Shown: positions 7,626 through 16,317 of the stretch, piece after piece
Layout: every line of letters begins with the position of its first letter
Position numbering within the stretch: position 1 is the stretch's first letter
Assembly: GCA_022562155.1 (NCBI GenBank)
Contig: JADFPV010000018.1
Location: 1 to 41,284 of the forward strand
Length of the DNA stretch: 41,284 bases
Direction of reading: 5' to 3'
Source: Chloroflexota bacterium
Lineage (GTDB): Bacteria; Chloroflexota; Dehalococcoidia; DSTF01; RBG-16-68-14
Translations under genes and position numbers: made by a program
The notes under the pieces: generated by a model
Databases searched by the model: none
Told to the model about the DNA's origin: nothing
Seen by the model: the letters and a program-made list of their open reading frames with translations, nothing else

Positions 7626-7925
7626 ATGACCATGGTTGTTGGCGTCTGCCGGTTCACGCTCCGGATGCCTGAGAACAGCTCGCTCAAGGACAAGCGACAG
7701 GTGATTAAGTCGCTCACGACCCGCCTGCGCAACAAGTTCAACGTCGCGGTGGCGGAAGTCGAGGATAACGAAACGTGGCAGATCGCCACGATCGGCCTGA
7801 CCTGCGTTTCAAACGACGCCCGCCACGCGAGGCAGATACTGGATAGCGCTATAGAGTTCGTGGAGCGGACACGCCCTGACGCTGAGCTGCTGAATAGCGA
7901 GATTGACGTGTCGCAGGTGTTCTGA
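7626..7925 (+). CDS. DUF503 / YlxP-like protein
   Basis: The 99-aa protein matches the DUF503 family in length and motifs: VVGVCRFTLRMPENSSLKDKRQVIKSL at the N-terminus and NVAVAEVEDNETWQIATIGLTCVSND in the middle. Bacillus YlxP, encoded near rbfA, is a family member whose role is not firmly known but is often linked to ribosome assembly. It starts 8 nt after scpB stops and lacks a strong own ribosome site, so it probably depends on scpB translation. Confidence 0.9.
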   Translation: MTMVVGVCRFTLRMPENSSLKDKRQVIKSLTTRLRNKFNVAVAEVEDNETWQIATIGLTCVSNDARHARQILDSAIEFVERTRPDAELLNSEIDVSQVF

Positions 7926-7928
7926 GCG

Positions 7929-8609
7929 CTACCGGCTCGCGAGGATAGTAACGACCGTGTCGTCATCCGCGGGCGTGCCTGGCGATGGGCTCTGATTGAA
8001 GATGATCCCCTGAGGCACGTCTTCGTTCTCAACTTCCACGACCACGTAGCGCATCCCGGCATCGGTGAGCGCCGTGATTGCCACCAGTAGGTGATGGGCT
8101 TCCAGGTCGGGCACGATGCCTTCTTCGATAACCAGCTCCGCATCAGGGCCGGCGAATGGTCCGTTCGGCGGCTCGGCGCCCTGACCGCCGTTGTCTGAGA
8201 TCGGATCCGGCACCACGACGGACGTCGCGCCGTCCCCACCGCGATTCCAGAACATGAATAGCCCGACGACGAGCAGCAGGACAACGACCACGCCCGCGAT
8301 ACCCCAGCTTGCAGATACAAGCGGCGCCTTGGCTTCACGATGCACGTCCGGCAGGCGTGGCAGCTCCGGCTCGGGCTTCGCGCCCGGAAGCTGCTGAACC
8401 AGCTTTGAGGCATCCAGGCCGAGGTATTGGGCATACGTCCGCGTGAAGGCGCGCGCGTAGACTGGCGCCGGCAGCGCCTCTAGGCGCCCCTCTTCCAATG
8501 CTTGCAGGTATTTGGTGGAAATGCGAGTGTCGCGCTCTATATCGCGGAGGGTGAGGCCGCGAGCCTCCCTGGCTTCGAGCAGCGCGTTCCCGAACTCTTT
8601 CGTGGTCAT
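7929..8609 (-). CDS. RodZ-like HTH membrane protein with PASTA-like tail
   Basis: The 226-aa protein has a RodZ-type helix-turn-helix at residues 1-65 (LLEAREARGLTLRDIERDTR, then YLQALEEGR), a Pro-rich linker and one transmembrane helix at about 102-121. An external C-terminal domain at about 167-226 ends in IIFNQSPSPGTPADDDTVV, typical of PASTA domains. RodZ links MreB to the wall machinery, and PASTA domains bind muropeptides or lipid II. The combination points to a cell-shape or wall-sensing protein. It converges on DUF503 with a 3-nt gap. Confidence 0.85.
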   Translation of the reverse strand: MTTKEFGNALLEAREARGLTLRDIERDTRISTKYLQALEEGRLEALPAPVYARAFTRTYAQYLGLDASKLVQQLPGAKPEPELPRLPDVHREAKAPLVSASWGIAGVVVVLLLVVGLFMFWNRGGDGATSVVVPDPISDNGGQGAEPPNGPFAGPDAELVIEEGIVPDLEAHHLLVAITALTDAGMRYVVVEVENEDVPQGIIFNQSPSPGTPADDDTVVTILASR

Positions 8610-8758
8610 GAATGGTGCGTCAAGCCGACTATAACTTTGGTGGAGGTTGGGGGCAAGGAACGCGTCGCTTGCGGCATGTTGTCGGTCACCATGCCGGTGG
8701 TTATCATAAGACTGCCTGCCTTCTATAACCGGTTCAGTACAGAGGAGCCAGCGACAAC

Positions 8759-9820
8759 ATGCGCGTTCTCATCATCGGTGGCACGCACTTTATTGGGCCT
8801 CCGGTTGCTCGCCGCCTGCACGAGGCGGGTCACGACGTCACGGTCTTTCATCGAGGCCAGACCGAGGTCAACCTGCCCAAAAAGGTCGCGCACATCCACG
8901 GTGACAGGATGCTGCTGGCCGCACACCAGGAGGCCTTCAAGAAGCTCCTGCCGGATGTAGTCGTGGACATGGCTGCGTTCACGCAGCAAGAAGCGCTGGC
9001 GACCTTGAGCGCCTTCCGGGGAATCGCGCGGCGTCTCGTCGTGATCAGCAGCCAGGACGTCTACCGCGCCTACGGCCGCTTCCACGGCGGCGAGCCGGGG
9101 GTCCTAGAGCATGTGCCGCTGACTGAAGACTCGCCGCTCCGGGAACAGCTGTACCCATATCGTGGGACGGGCCGCGGGCTCGATGGCTACGAGAAGATCC
9201 TCGTCGAACGGGCAGCGATGAGCAGCGCCCTGCTCCCTGGAACGGTGCTGCGGCTTCCGATGGTCTACGGCGAAGGCGACTATCAGCACCGTCTGATGCT
9301 GGAGCTGAAGCGCATGGACGACCAACGCCCCGCGATCCTCCTGGAGGAGCGTGTCGCGGGTTGGCGATGGACGCGCAGCTACGTCGAGAACGTCGCGGCG
9401 GCCATCGCGTTGGCTGCGAGCGATGAGCGCGCCGCGAACCGGACCTACAACGTAGGTGAGCCGGAAGCGCTCAGCTACGCGGCATGGCTGCGCCTCGTAG
9501 GCCGCGCGGCCCGTTGGGGAGGCAGCGTAGTCGTGGCGCCCAACGACTCGCTGCCGGCGACGCTCAACCTGCCGCAGGCCAACTATGACCAGCATCTGGT
9601 CGTCGATACGTCGCGCATCCGCCAGGAGCTGGGCTACCAAGAGCCGGTACCGCGAGATGAGGCGCTGCGCCGGACGATCGCCTGGGAGCGCGAGGCGCGG
9701 CCCAAGGACATCGACAGGCTGCTGGATTACGACGCCGAGGACGCCGCGCTGGCGGAGCTGCGGGCGAAGGTCTCTGCGAGCGACTCGGAGCCGGAGCCGC
9801 GTTCCGCTCTGCTACCCTAG
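8759..9820 (+). CDS. NAD(P)-dependent epimerase/dehydratase (extended SDR)
   Basis: The 353-aa protein starts with the dinucleotide motif GGTHFIG (residues 7-13) and continues with HRGQTE, VVDMAAFT and VVISSQDVYRAYG, as in CSP41-like extended SDRs. The usual YxxxK pair is not clean: around residues 140-150 it reads YRGTGRGLDGYEK, so catalysis is uncertain. The C-terminus is a family-like substrate domain. GAGGAG lies about 10 nt before the ATG and a TATAAC box lies about 35 nt upstream. The substrate is probably a nucleotide sugar or related compound, but nothing nearby confirms it. Confidence 0.85.
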   Translation: MRVLIIGGTHFIGPPVARRLHEAGHDVTVFHRGQTEVNLPKKVAHIHGDRMLLAAHQEAFKKLLPDVVVDMAAFTQQEALATLSAFRGIARRLVVISSQDVYRAYGRFHGGEPGVLEHVPLTEDSPLREQLYPYRGTGRGLDGYEKILVERAAMSSALLPGTVLRLPMVYGEGDYQHRLMLELKRMDDQRPAILLEERVAGWRWTRSYVENVAAAIALAASDERAANRTYNVGEPEALSYAAWLRLVGRAARWGGSVVVAPNDSLPATLNLPQANYDQHLVVDTSRIRQELGYQEPVPRDEALRRTIAWEREARPKDIDRLLDYDAEDAALAELRAKVSASDSEPEPRSALLP

Positions 9821-9824
9821 GTCC

Positions 9825-10034
9825 ATGTGTCGAAGCATCAAAACGCTCCGGGGGACCGAATTCTCAGACGAGGAGATCAGCGCTGCCGCGCTCCAGTTCG
9901 TGCGCAAAGTGAGCGGCTATCGCAAGCCGTCCAAGGCCAACGAAGAAGTGTTCGACGCGGCGGTCGATGAGATCGCCGACGCCTCGAAGCGGCTGCTGGA
10001 TTCGCTGGTAGCGGGCTCTAAGAGAGCAGGCTAG
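9825..10034 (+). CDS. DUF2277 family protein
   Basis: The 69-aa protein begins MCRSIKTLRG and has the DUF2277 pattern (ALQFVRKVSGYRKPSKANEEVFD). The family is small and of unknown function, and this length is normal. The frame is open further upstream inside the epimerase gene, but the MCRSIKTL start is characteristic and lies 5 nt after the epimerase stop. The stop codon overlaps that of the convergent acetyltransferase gene through a shared CTAG. Confidence 0.9.
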   Translation: MCRSIKTLRGTEFSDEEISAAALQFVRKVSGYRKPSKANEEVFDAAVDEIADASKRLLDSLVAGSKRAG

Positions 10035-11254
10035 AAAACCTCGGGTGTCCACGGCAACGGCGACCAGCCGAACGCGGCGTCGGCGCGACGCAACACGTCG
10101 ACTTCGCCCTCCACACGACCGGCGCGCGCCAGCGTCGACAGATGCGTGCCACCCATGTACACCGCCCCCAGGTCCGCGGCGCTCAGCGTGATGTCGGCGT
10201 CGGCGTCTGTGCGTTTGCAGGTCGCACCGTCCGGACCGCCCTCGAGCTGGTAGCGGCCCTCCGTCCAGTCGCAGAACGAGTCGCGAACGTCAATGACAAC
10301 GTCGATGTCGGCCGCATAGCGTCGGGCCTCCAGGGCCGCGGGCACGTCGACGACGCGCACCCAGAGCGAGTCCATCTGCTGGCGCTCTAAGCGGCGCGGG
10401 TCGGACAGCATCCAGTAGAGCGGCTCGTCGCTGCGCCGGTTGTGCGCCAGGATCGTCCCGATCAGGTCGACGCCGAACAGGTACGACCAGAGCCCTGTGT
10501 AGGCGCCATCGCTGGCGGCCATCAGCTCTTGGACGGCTAGCGATCCGTCAGGCGCGCCGTCACCGCCGCCCTCGCGGGTGCGATAGCGAGCATATCCAAG
10601 CGGTTCGCCGTCCTCTTCGTAGAGGACGTAGAACCTGCCGCCAAAGTTCGTCCGGCGGTCTTCTTTGTCCGGCAACGTGTGGTGCTTCCACCAGGTCTCG
10701 CTGCGGGAGTACATGCCGGGTTGTCCGGGCAGGACCTTGTCGTAAACCTTGGGCCATGTCGCCTGCGCTTCCTCGCGAGAAAGCAGGCGCGTGCTGCCGG
10801 TCGCGGGCGGCTGGCTCGCGAACTTCGTCCGCAAGCGGTCGATCTTGATCTGGCTGCTCTGGGCCGCGATGCCGTAGCCGAACCTTCCGTAGATCACGCT
10901 CTCCGACGCCCAGAGCGCCGCGATTGGCTCGTTGCGATCGCGGATGTCGCTGAGCTGTTGTTTCATCATGGTTGTGAGCAGGCCCTTGCGACGATGCGTC
11001 GGCTTGACGCTGACCCAGGTCACGCCGGCCGTTGGCAGCGAGCCGCCGGGGACCGTCATGTCAAACGAAAAGATGCCGGTGGTGCTGACGATCTCCTCGC
11101 CGTCGAAGCTGGCCAGCGTGCGATCGTATTCGCAGAGCGCCTTCGTGTTCGCCGTGTCTTCCGGAGGCGCGACGGGCGCCCCAAAGCCGATGAAGGTCGT
11201 GGTGACAAAGGTGTCGAACTCTTCCGGCGTGACCGGCCGCATTTCGATGCTCAT
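10031..11254 (-). CDS. Eis-like GNAT acetyltransferase with SCP2-like C-terminal domain
   Basis: The 407-aa protein has the layout of Eis (enhanced intracellular survival) acetyltransferases: an N-terminal GNAT domain whose acetyl-CoA loop reads HRRKGLLTTMM, a second GNAT-like domain, and a C-terminal sterol-carrier-like domain (DADITLSAADLGAVYMGGTHLSTLARAG). Eis proteins acetylate amines on aminoglycosides or protein lysines; the substrate here is unknown. The open frame runs 39 nt further upstream, but GGAGGAGG just before ATG 11254 fixes the start. The first about 215 coding bases plus 38 nt of upstream sequence are duplicated at 13681-13934. Confidence 0.88.
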   Translation of the reverse strand: MSIEMRPVTPEEFDTFVTTTFIGFGAPVAPPEDTANTKALCEYDRTLASFDGEEIVSTTGIFSFDMTVPGGSLPTAGVTWVSVKPTHRRKGLLTTMMKQQLSDIRDRNEPIAALWASESVIYGRFGYGIAAQSSQIKIDRLRTKFASQPPATGSTRLLSREEAQATWPKVYDKVLPGQPGMYSRSETWWKHHTLPDKEDRRTNFGGRFYVLYEEDGEPLGYARYRTREGGGDGAPDGSLAVQELMAASDGAYTGLWSYLFGVDLIGTILAHNRRSDEPLYWMLSDPRRLERQQMDSLWVRVVDVPAALEARRYAADIDVVIDVRDSFCDWTEGRYQLEGGPDGATCKRTDADADITLSAADLGAVYMGGTHLSTLARAGRVEGEVDVLRRADAAFGWSPLPWTPEVF

Positions 11255-11292
11255 GATGCCTCCTCCGTGATTGGGTGAAGAGCAGTGTAGCA
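11039..11292. repeat. source copy of duplicated acetyltransferase 5' end
   Basis: This 254-bp segment holds the first codons of the acetyltransferase, its ribosome site and 38 nt upstream. It matches 13681-13934 with only scattered substitutions and constant offset, so the copy was made without internal gaps. Confidence 0.93.
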
Positions 11293-11673
11293 TGTGCGGT
11301 TTTGTAGCCTGGTTTGGGCGACTGGACTGGTCTGCTCGCTAATCAGACGGCCTGCTCCCAAACATCTCCCACTCAGCGGCGTAACTAACGACTGACGCTC
11401 CGAGCGTTAGCCGTCCAGCTATCAGGCAGTTCGCACGCGCTTGCGCCGAGACAGAATAACATTTCCACTGCTATACTTATGTCCTGCTGCCTGGGCTTCT
11501 GGGGTGGGAGCGTGGCCTGGCGGCGTCGTCGGATCGGCCGGCGATGTGTGGTCACTGTCCGCAATACGAGAGAGCGGCTAGCAAATCACATTCGACGGCC
11601 CCATGCAGGGCTTGAGTGCACGGACGCCTTGAAACCCCGCCGTTAGTTCGCCGTTATAGCGAATGTAGCGTTC
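11255..11673. other. intergenic stretch with one promoter-like box and two hairpins
   Basis: No convincing gene is seen. An extended -10 box (TGC-TATACT, 11469-11477) points toward the cohesin gene and would give a leader of about 190 nt. A hairpin with stems TTCGC/GCGAA (11647-11651/11659-11663) sits just before the cohesin start. A second inverted repeat (CTAACG...CGTTAG) lies near 11383-11410. Confidence 0.5.
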
Positions 11674-13179
11674 ATGGAAGGCGTAGGTGACTCACCAACC
11701 CCGACACAGCCCGAACTTGGAGATGCCGCGATTGTGATGGAGCCGCCCTTCGAGTTGCTCGGTCACCGTCCGAGGTCTGCCTGGCCGCCTAAGCTGACCA
11801 TCGGCTTCTTCGTGATCCTCGTGTTGAGCGGGGTGCTCGCGACAACGAACGTCGGCGCAGGGTCGCCGACAACCGTCGTGCGGATCGAGCCAGAATCGCA
11901 GTCGGTCCCTGCTGGCAACAACGTCATCATCAAGATCCTCGTCGACGACGTCACCGGCCTCGGGGCCTACGAATTCGAACTCCACTACGACCCGTTGGTC
12001 CTGACATTGGTGTCGGTCACAAACGGCCTCTTCCTCGGCAGCGACGGCAGACTCCCGACTTGCGGCGAACTCGATGCCGGCGCAGGCGCCGTACACTACG
12101 GGTGCACGACAAATGGACCGCCGCCACCAGACGCGCCGAGCGGAAGTGGCGTCCTCGCGACGCTAAAGTTCAGCACATCAATCCCGGGCGTTAGCCAACT
12201 CAGCTTTTCCAGAGTCGGCCTTTCCACGACGCTAGGCGAAAAGATTGCTAGACAGGTCTTCAACGGCCAAGTAACCGTTTCAGGGTCCACACCGACGCCC
12301 ACACGGACGCCCACACCGACGGTAACAGCGACGTCAGAGACTGCGACAGCGACCGATACGCCGACTGACGTGCCGACTGACGTGCCGACTGACACCAATA
12401 CTCCAGAACTGACGCCGACCACTCCAGTATCGACGTCAACGACTACGCCCGACGGAACCCCACCGACGGCAACAGCGACGTCAGGGACTGCGACAGCAAC
12501 GTCCACCTCGACTCAAGTACCCACATGGACGCCAGTGCCAACGTGGACACCGGAGCCGACCTGGACACCGAGCGGAGGGCCAACGCCAACGTTTACGCAA
12601 GTCCGGCCCCCTTCTACAAGCACACCGGGCACACCGGGCCCGCCCGGCACTGCAACGGCCACATCGGTCGGGCCAACTTCGACTGATCCGCCATCAGCTG
12701 GCACTGCCACGAACACGCCTCCGGCCGTGCCGCCGACGGTCACGCCGCCTCCAGATGGAACCGATTTGACAGATACACCAGCGCCCGCCACCTTAACAAA
12801 CACGCCGCCGGGCGGAGGCGGAGGCCTGGAAACACCAACGCCCCCAGGCGGTGTTGGGCCTCCTCCGCGCCCACCCCTAGCGGGCACTGGCTCTTCCTCA
12901 CCACCGGAAGGGAGCTGGATGGCGCTTTCGATCGCGGCGCTGGCACTCGCTCTTGCGCTGCTCCTGATCGGCTCAGCCCAACAACTCTGGTGGCGGGGAC
13001 ACCAACCGCTGGTCGCACAAGGCTTTACTCCAGCGTTCCGCTTCGCCGTGGAGAAGGACCGGAGATTGGCGCCGTGCGCCCACACTACGTTCTCAGAAAT
13101 GTCGATTCAGAGCGTAGCTTGGAAGCACGCCCACTCCACCCCGGAGTGCCTGTCTGCCAGCCGAATTACCGAACCCTAA
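11674..13179 (+). CDS. membrane-anchored cohesin-domain protein with Thr/Pro stalk
   Basis: The 501-aa protein has a cytoplasmic N-terminal tail, a hydrophobic helix (about 42-58) and one cohesin domain at about 67-205. Key segments are VRIEPESQSVPAG, GLGAYEFELHYDPLVLTLVSV, GSGVLATLKF and FNGQVTVSG. A Thr/Pro-rich stalk of nearly 200 residues follows, then a second hydrophobic helix (about 418-437). Cohesins bind dockerin modules in a calcium-dependent way, and a dockerin enzyme lies at 29794-31908. Just before the second helix is LAGTG (402-406), the form recognised by class E sortases. The tail after the helix is about 60 residues, too long for a normal sortase signal, and low in recognisable features, so the 3' end may be altered. 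The start has no strong ribosome site. Confidence 0.82.
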   Translation: MEGVGDSPTPTQPELGDAAIVMEPPFELLGHRPRSAWPPKLTIGFFVILVLSGVLATTNVGAGSPTTVVRIEPESQSVPAGNNVIIKILVDDVTGLGAYEFELHYDPLVLTLVSVTNGLFLGSDGRLPTCGELDAGAGAVHYGCTTNGPPPPDAPSGSGVLATLKFSTSIPGVSQLSFSRVGLSTTLGEKIARQVFNGQVTVSGSTPTPTRTPTPTVTATSETATATDTPTDVPTDVPTDTNTPELTPTTPVSTSTTTPDGTPPTATATSGTATATSTSTQVPTWTPVPTWTPEPTWTPSGGPTPTFTQVRPPSTSTPGTPGPPGTATATSVGPTSTDPPSAGTATNTPPAVPPTVTPPPDGTDLTDTPAPATLTNTPPGGGGGLETPTPPGGVGPPPRPPLAGTGSSSPPEGSWMALSIAALALALALLLIGSAQQLWWRGHQPLVAQGFTPAFRFAVEKDRRLAPCAHTTFSEMSIQSVAWKHAHSTPECLSASRITEP

Positions 13180-13680
13180 ACGCCACATAACTCTCCCACC
13201 TCCCGCTGCCTTGATCGGGGTGTAACAGAGCTGTCCGAAGACGAGAACCGGTCCTGCGTTGGTAGCAATGTCCGGTCGGCTTCCCACCTACGCAGAGCTG
13301 TGCGTGCGCGAGGAGGAGCTGGGGATAGGGTGGCTGTGTCTCGCGGAGAGGTCGCTGGACGACAATCGTACATCAAAGCACGTAGTACCTTCACCGAAGG
13401 AGACAGGTTCCCATGTCAACTCCGCTCGATGACCTCACCAACCTGGATTTCAAGAGCGCTAGCGGCTGTGCTCGCCATCTCCTGCTGTGGCGGCCGGAGC
13501 TTAGCACGCATCCGCGCGGACGGGCTATGCTAGTATATGCGTTTGCAAACTCCTCCCGCGGGGCAGCTACATCATCCTCCCTGATGTACATCCCTAAGTA
13601 GCGGAGACAGGATGAGCCAGACGACACCAACGCTTATTCCGGAAGCCGACAGTAGAAGCGCGGCCTGCACCCCGATGAGG
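13180..13680. other. mosaic of truncated gene starts, no intact gene
   Basis: Three short starts follow one another. At 13284-13325 the sequence reads PTYAELCVREE, like the N-terminus of the cyclase at 37836. At 13413 an ATG behind GAAGGAGA begins MSTPLDDLTNLDF. At 13612 an ATG behind GGAGACAGG begins MSQTTPTLIPEAD. Each loses coding character within about 20-60 codons. About 13475-13510 also resembles 15950-15985 (shared peptide SCCGGRSLAR). The last fragment runs straight into the duplicated acetyltransferase segment. Confidence 0.5.
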
Positions 13681-13934
13681 CGAGCCGCCGGGGACCGTCA
13701 TGTCAAACGAAAAGATGCCGGTGGTGCTGACGATCTCCTCGCCGTCGAAGCTGGCCAGCGTGCGGTCGTATTCGCAGAGTGCCTTCGTGTTCGCCGTGTC
13801 TTCCGGAGGCGCGACGGGCGCCCCAAAGCCGATGAACGTCGCGGTGACAAAAGTGTCGAACTCTTCCGGCTTGACCGGCCGCATTTCGATGCTCATGATG
13901 CCTCCTCCGTGATTGGGTGAAGAGCAGTGTAGCA
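13681..13934 (-). pseudogene. truncated copy of the acetyltransferase 5' end
   Basis: This minus-strand fragment repeats the first about 72 codons (MSIEMRPV start at 13896, ending near DMTVPGGS) of the gene at 10031-11254, with its GGAGGAGG ribosome site. After the junction at 13681 the frame continues into unrelated sequence until a stop at 13594. The GNAT acetyl-CoA loop and everything after it are missing, so it cannot be an active enzyme. A few amino-acid changes (for example T to K at position 8) show it has drifted since duplication. Confidence 0.9.
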
Positions 13935-13992
13935 CGCCAGCGCAGCATCGACGGGCCCTGCTGTCGAGTTCGTCAGCGAATCAGGGAGGAGA

Positions 13993-14646
13993 CTAGTCCG
14001 AGAGCGGGTACGGCCGCTCAAACACATCATCCTCCACGTCGGTCGAGGCGGCGACTGCCGTCAGGTTGACCACCATCCCCACGACGGGCGGATATTGGAA
14101 CGGTCCGGCTCGGGCCGAAAGCAGTAAGCCCTCTTCCGAAACACACATCTCCAAGGCCGAATATTCGACTCGGGCTAAGGGTAGATCGAATTCCAACTTG
14201 TAGCACTGAGCAACCAGGCCCGCGATCGTCTCGCTGCTACTTCCCACGACGCTAACCCCACTGCCTTCCAGCACCGGCGTCACGAACGTCGCGTCAAAGT
14301 TTGTCGGTCTGCAGCAACTATCCACGGAACACCGTGTTTCGCCCTCTACCGGTCTACAAAGGTAGGAAGTCGGTGCAACGATCCTGATGCGAAGGCCACG
14401 GTCGCCCGAAGTGTCCAGCCGGTCGAGCCCAGGTGGAAAGTCATCGGTACCGTCGTGATACCAGACTGCATCGCTCACGGTCGTCTCCGCCTTTTCTATC
14501 GTCTCCACCACATATGTCACCGTGAACGTTCCACTTCGGAGCGTTCTCAGGCGCTCGCGGAGGCCTTCTATGTCGACGGAATCATCTCCACAAGCTCCAA
14601 CAGCAAAGGCTGCGATGACGACGAGGAACCCTAGACGCCACATCAT
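13993..14646 (-). CDS. lipoprotein of unknown function (LolA-like appearance)
   Basis: The 217-aa protein begins with a lipoprotein signal: a hydrophobic stretch and lipobox AVGAC with Cys at about residue 19, followed by GDDS. The mature part starts with LRERLRTLRSGTFTVTYVVE and is rich in beta strands, with a disulfide-like CRPVEGETRCSVDSCC cluster. Its shape recalls LolA/LppX-type lipid-handling proteins, but I cannot assign a family. It overlaps the upstream lipoprotein gene by ATGA, so the two are co-translated and probably work together at the cell surface. Confidence 0.75.
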   Translation of the reverse strand: MMWRLGFLVVIAAFAVGACGDDSVDIEGLRERLRTLRSGTFTVTYVVETIEKAETTVSDAVWYHDGTDDFPPGLDRLDTSGDRGLRIRIVAPTSYLCRPVEGETRCSVDSCCRPTNFDATFVTPVLEGSGVSVVGSSSETIAGLVAQCYKLEFDLPLARVEYSALEMCVSEEGLLLSARAGPFQYPPVVGMVVNLTAVAASTDVEDDVFERPYPLSD

Positions 14647-15941
14647 CTGCCGCCTCCTAGCTGGCGTCGATGCAAAACAGCCAGAACAGACTCAAATGGC
14701 TCTGGCTCATCAATATACCCTCCAACGTCCGAACGCACATCGACCACCACGTCTTCAAACTCGATCACGGCGATCCGGCCGTACGGGATCATCCAAAGCT
14801 CGTGGTACTGCTGCTCACAGCGTTCTTGATCGGTCTGAGGATTGTTCACCGCAATTGGAGCGCGCCAAGCGATGAGGTCGTACGAGATGCCCTCCGTGCC
14901 GGAGACAGTGATGGGTTCACTCTGCGCGCAGGATGCGCCCACGAGGAACTTACCCTGCGCCGTCAAGGTGTAGCGCGCCCAATCGGCCGGCGTCCAGAGA
15001 AAGACGTAGACTCCTGGGACGCCGGAGGGCGTCTCGTAGTAGAGGTGGAGGCCGTAGGTCTGACCCTCCGGATACGGCCCTTCGTCTGGTGGAAACGTTA
15101 GCTGCGTCTCAACTCTCGCAAGGACGAGGCCATTAGAGCCGTCGAGATCGACGTCTTCGCCGAGCCAGTAGACAGAGACTTGAGACTCGATGACGTCTAG
15201 CTGGCCGCTGGCGTCTCTAATGCCGTAACCGATCGACCTGGGGTCGAAGAAGTCCTCCGCAAGGCTGCCTCGCGGAACGTATTCGTGCTCGAAACGAGAT
15301 ACGATCTCGACCTCCTCGTCTGGCGAAGACGCCAGGGTGATTCGCGCGATGGGAAGCATCGTAGACGCATCCAGATAGACTCGCGTCTCGAACGTAGTGC
15401 TGCCCGGCGCACTCCTTCCATGAAAGACAAGCACGATGGCGGAAGTACCTTCGTACTGGGCGTCGGTTTCAAGAGAAACCGCCAGAGCATTGAACCCACC
15501 CATCGGGAATAAAGCGCACCCGAGGAGGACCGAGATGAGGATGCTATCGCTTTCAGGACAACGTGTATCGATGTCTTGTCGCAGCGCTTCGTCCGGGTCG
15601 TCAGGGAAGTAGGCGTAGCGGCCGTCGAAGATCGTCACGCCCTGCAAATCGAGATCGCCCTCGAAATCGGGAGGGAGGACATACTCCTGCCTGCCAACGC
15701 CTCGCCCTGCATCCAGCCAGATGTCTACCTCAATGATGTCCTCAGATTCGTTGCCCTGGGCCAGGTCCGTCGTGATCGTCGTGTGTAGCACGGACCGGCG
15801 TGCTTGCAGGCCTGCGGCCAGCGCCTGGTATGCATCATCGACTGTCGTAACGTCTGGCGCTGGACGCGAGCCTTCACCACCACAGGCCACGACCACAAGC
15901 GCGATTGTGATGCCGGCGATTGCTGCTGTGCGTAGTGTCAT
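14643..15941 (-). CDS. large lipoprotein, LolA-like N-terminal half
   Basis: The 432-aa protein has a signal with lipobox VVVAC followed by GGEGS. The N-terminal half (DDAYQALAAGLQARRSVLHTT, then FETRVYLDASTMLPIARITL) looks like the LolA/LppX fold that carries lipid moieties across the cell wall. The C-terminal half is a second beta-rich domain with no clear family. The frame is open to a GTG at 15950, but ATG 15941 is chosen because AGGAGG lies 8 nt before it. It is the first gene of the two-lipoprotein operon. The upstream region carries a perfect ACGCGCG/CGCGCGT inverted repeat (16001-16022). Confidence 0.78.
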   Translation of the reverse strand: MTLRTAAIAGITIALVVVACGGEGSRPAPDVTTVDDAYQALAAGLQARRSVLHTTITTDLAQGNESEDIIEVDIWLDAGRGVGRQEYVLPPDFEGDLDLQGVTIFDGRYAYFPDDPDEALRQDIDTRCPESDSILISVLLGCALFPMGGFNALAVSLETDAQYEGTSAIVLVFHGRSAPGSTTFETRVYLDASTMLPIARITLASSPDEEVEIVSRFEHEYVPRGSLAEDFFDPRSIGYGIRDASGQLDVIESQVSVYWLGEDVDLDGSNGLVLARVETQLTFPPDEGPYPEGQTYGLHLYYETPSGVPGVYVFLWTPADWARYTLTAQGKFLVGASCAQSEPITVSGTEGISYDLIAWRAPIAVNNPQTDQERCEQQYHELWMIPYGRIAVIEFEDVVVDVRSDVGGYIDEPEPFESVLAVLHRRQLGGGR

Positions 15942-16054
15942 GCACGCCACCTCCTGTTGTGGTGGTCGGAGTCTAGCAAGGCAGGAAGGAAGAGCGGGAG
16001 ACGCGCGTGCTCACCCGCGCGTGGGAAGGCAGCGAGCGCGGAAGGGGCGCTTCT

Positions 16055-16221
16055 ACTAATGACGCAACCTAGCCGCTTCCGCCCGCGCATGCTACAGTAT
16101 TTACAACAAGCTCCCTCGTCTTCGACCCGCAGGTGGAGACTCCCACCTTCCTTCTGCACTCGGACGGCTAGGACACGAGTCAGAAGGTTTTTATTCACGA
16201 ACACCCAGCACACCGCCAGCC
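16055..16221 (+). promoter_or_regulatory. structured leader element, copy A (before the DEAD-box unit)
   Basis: An extended -10 promoter (TGC-TACAGT, 16090-16098) is followed by a leader sharing about 165 nt with 18825-18990. Hairpin 1 pairs 16119-16124 with 16134-16139 around loop ACCCGCAGG. Hairpin 2 pairs CCTTCTG-C-ACTCG (16150-16162) with CGAGTCAGAAGG (16176-16187), with one bulged C. Hairpin 1 keeps pairing here through two G-U wobbles where copy B has Watson-Crick pairs, which supports selection on RNA structure. Downstream are the 127-aa ORF and the helicase. Confidence 0.65.
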
Positions 16222-16317
16222 TACTACTCGACCAGATGAGACGCCGCCTCGTGGGCGGTCGCTCGGACCCGCCCAAAGAGCGATCTGGCGGCTGACGCCT
16301 GTTGGGTTCAATACAAC

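Noticed and set aside
12096-13085. Long Val/Gly-rich frames opposite the cohesin stalk
   Set aside because: They arise as the reverse complement of Thr/Pro codon repeats and have no independent start signals.
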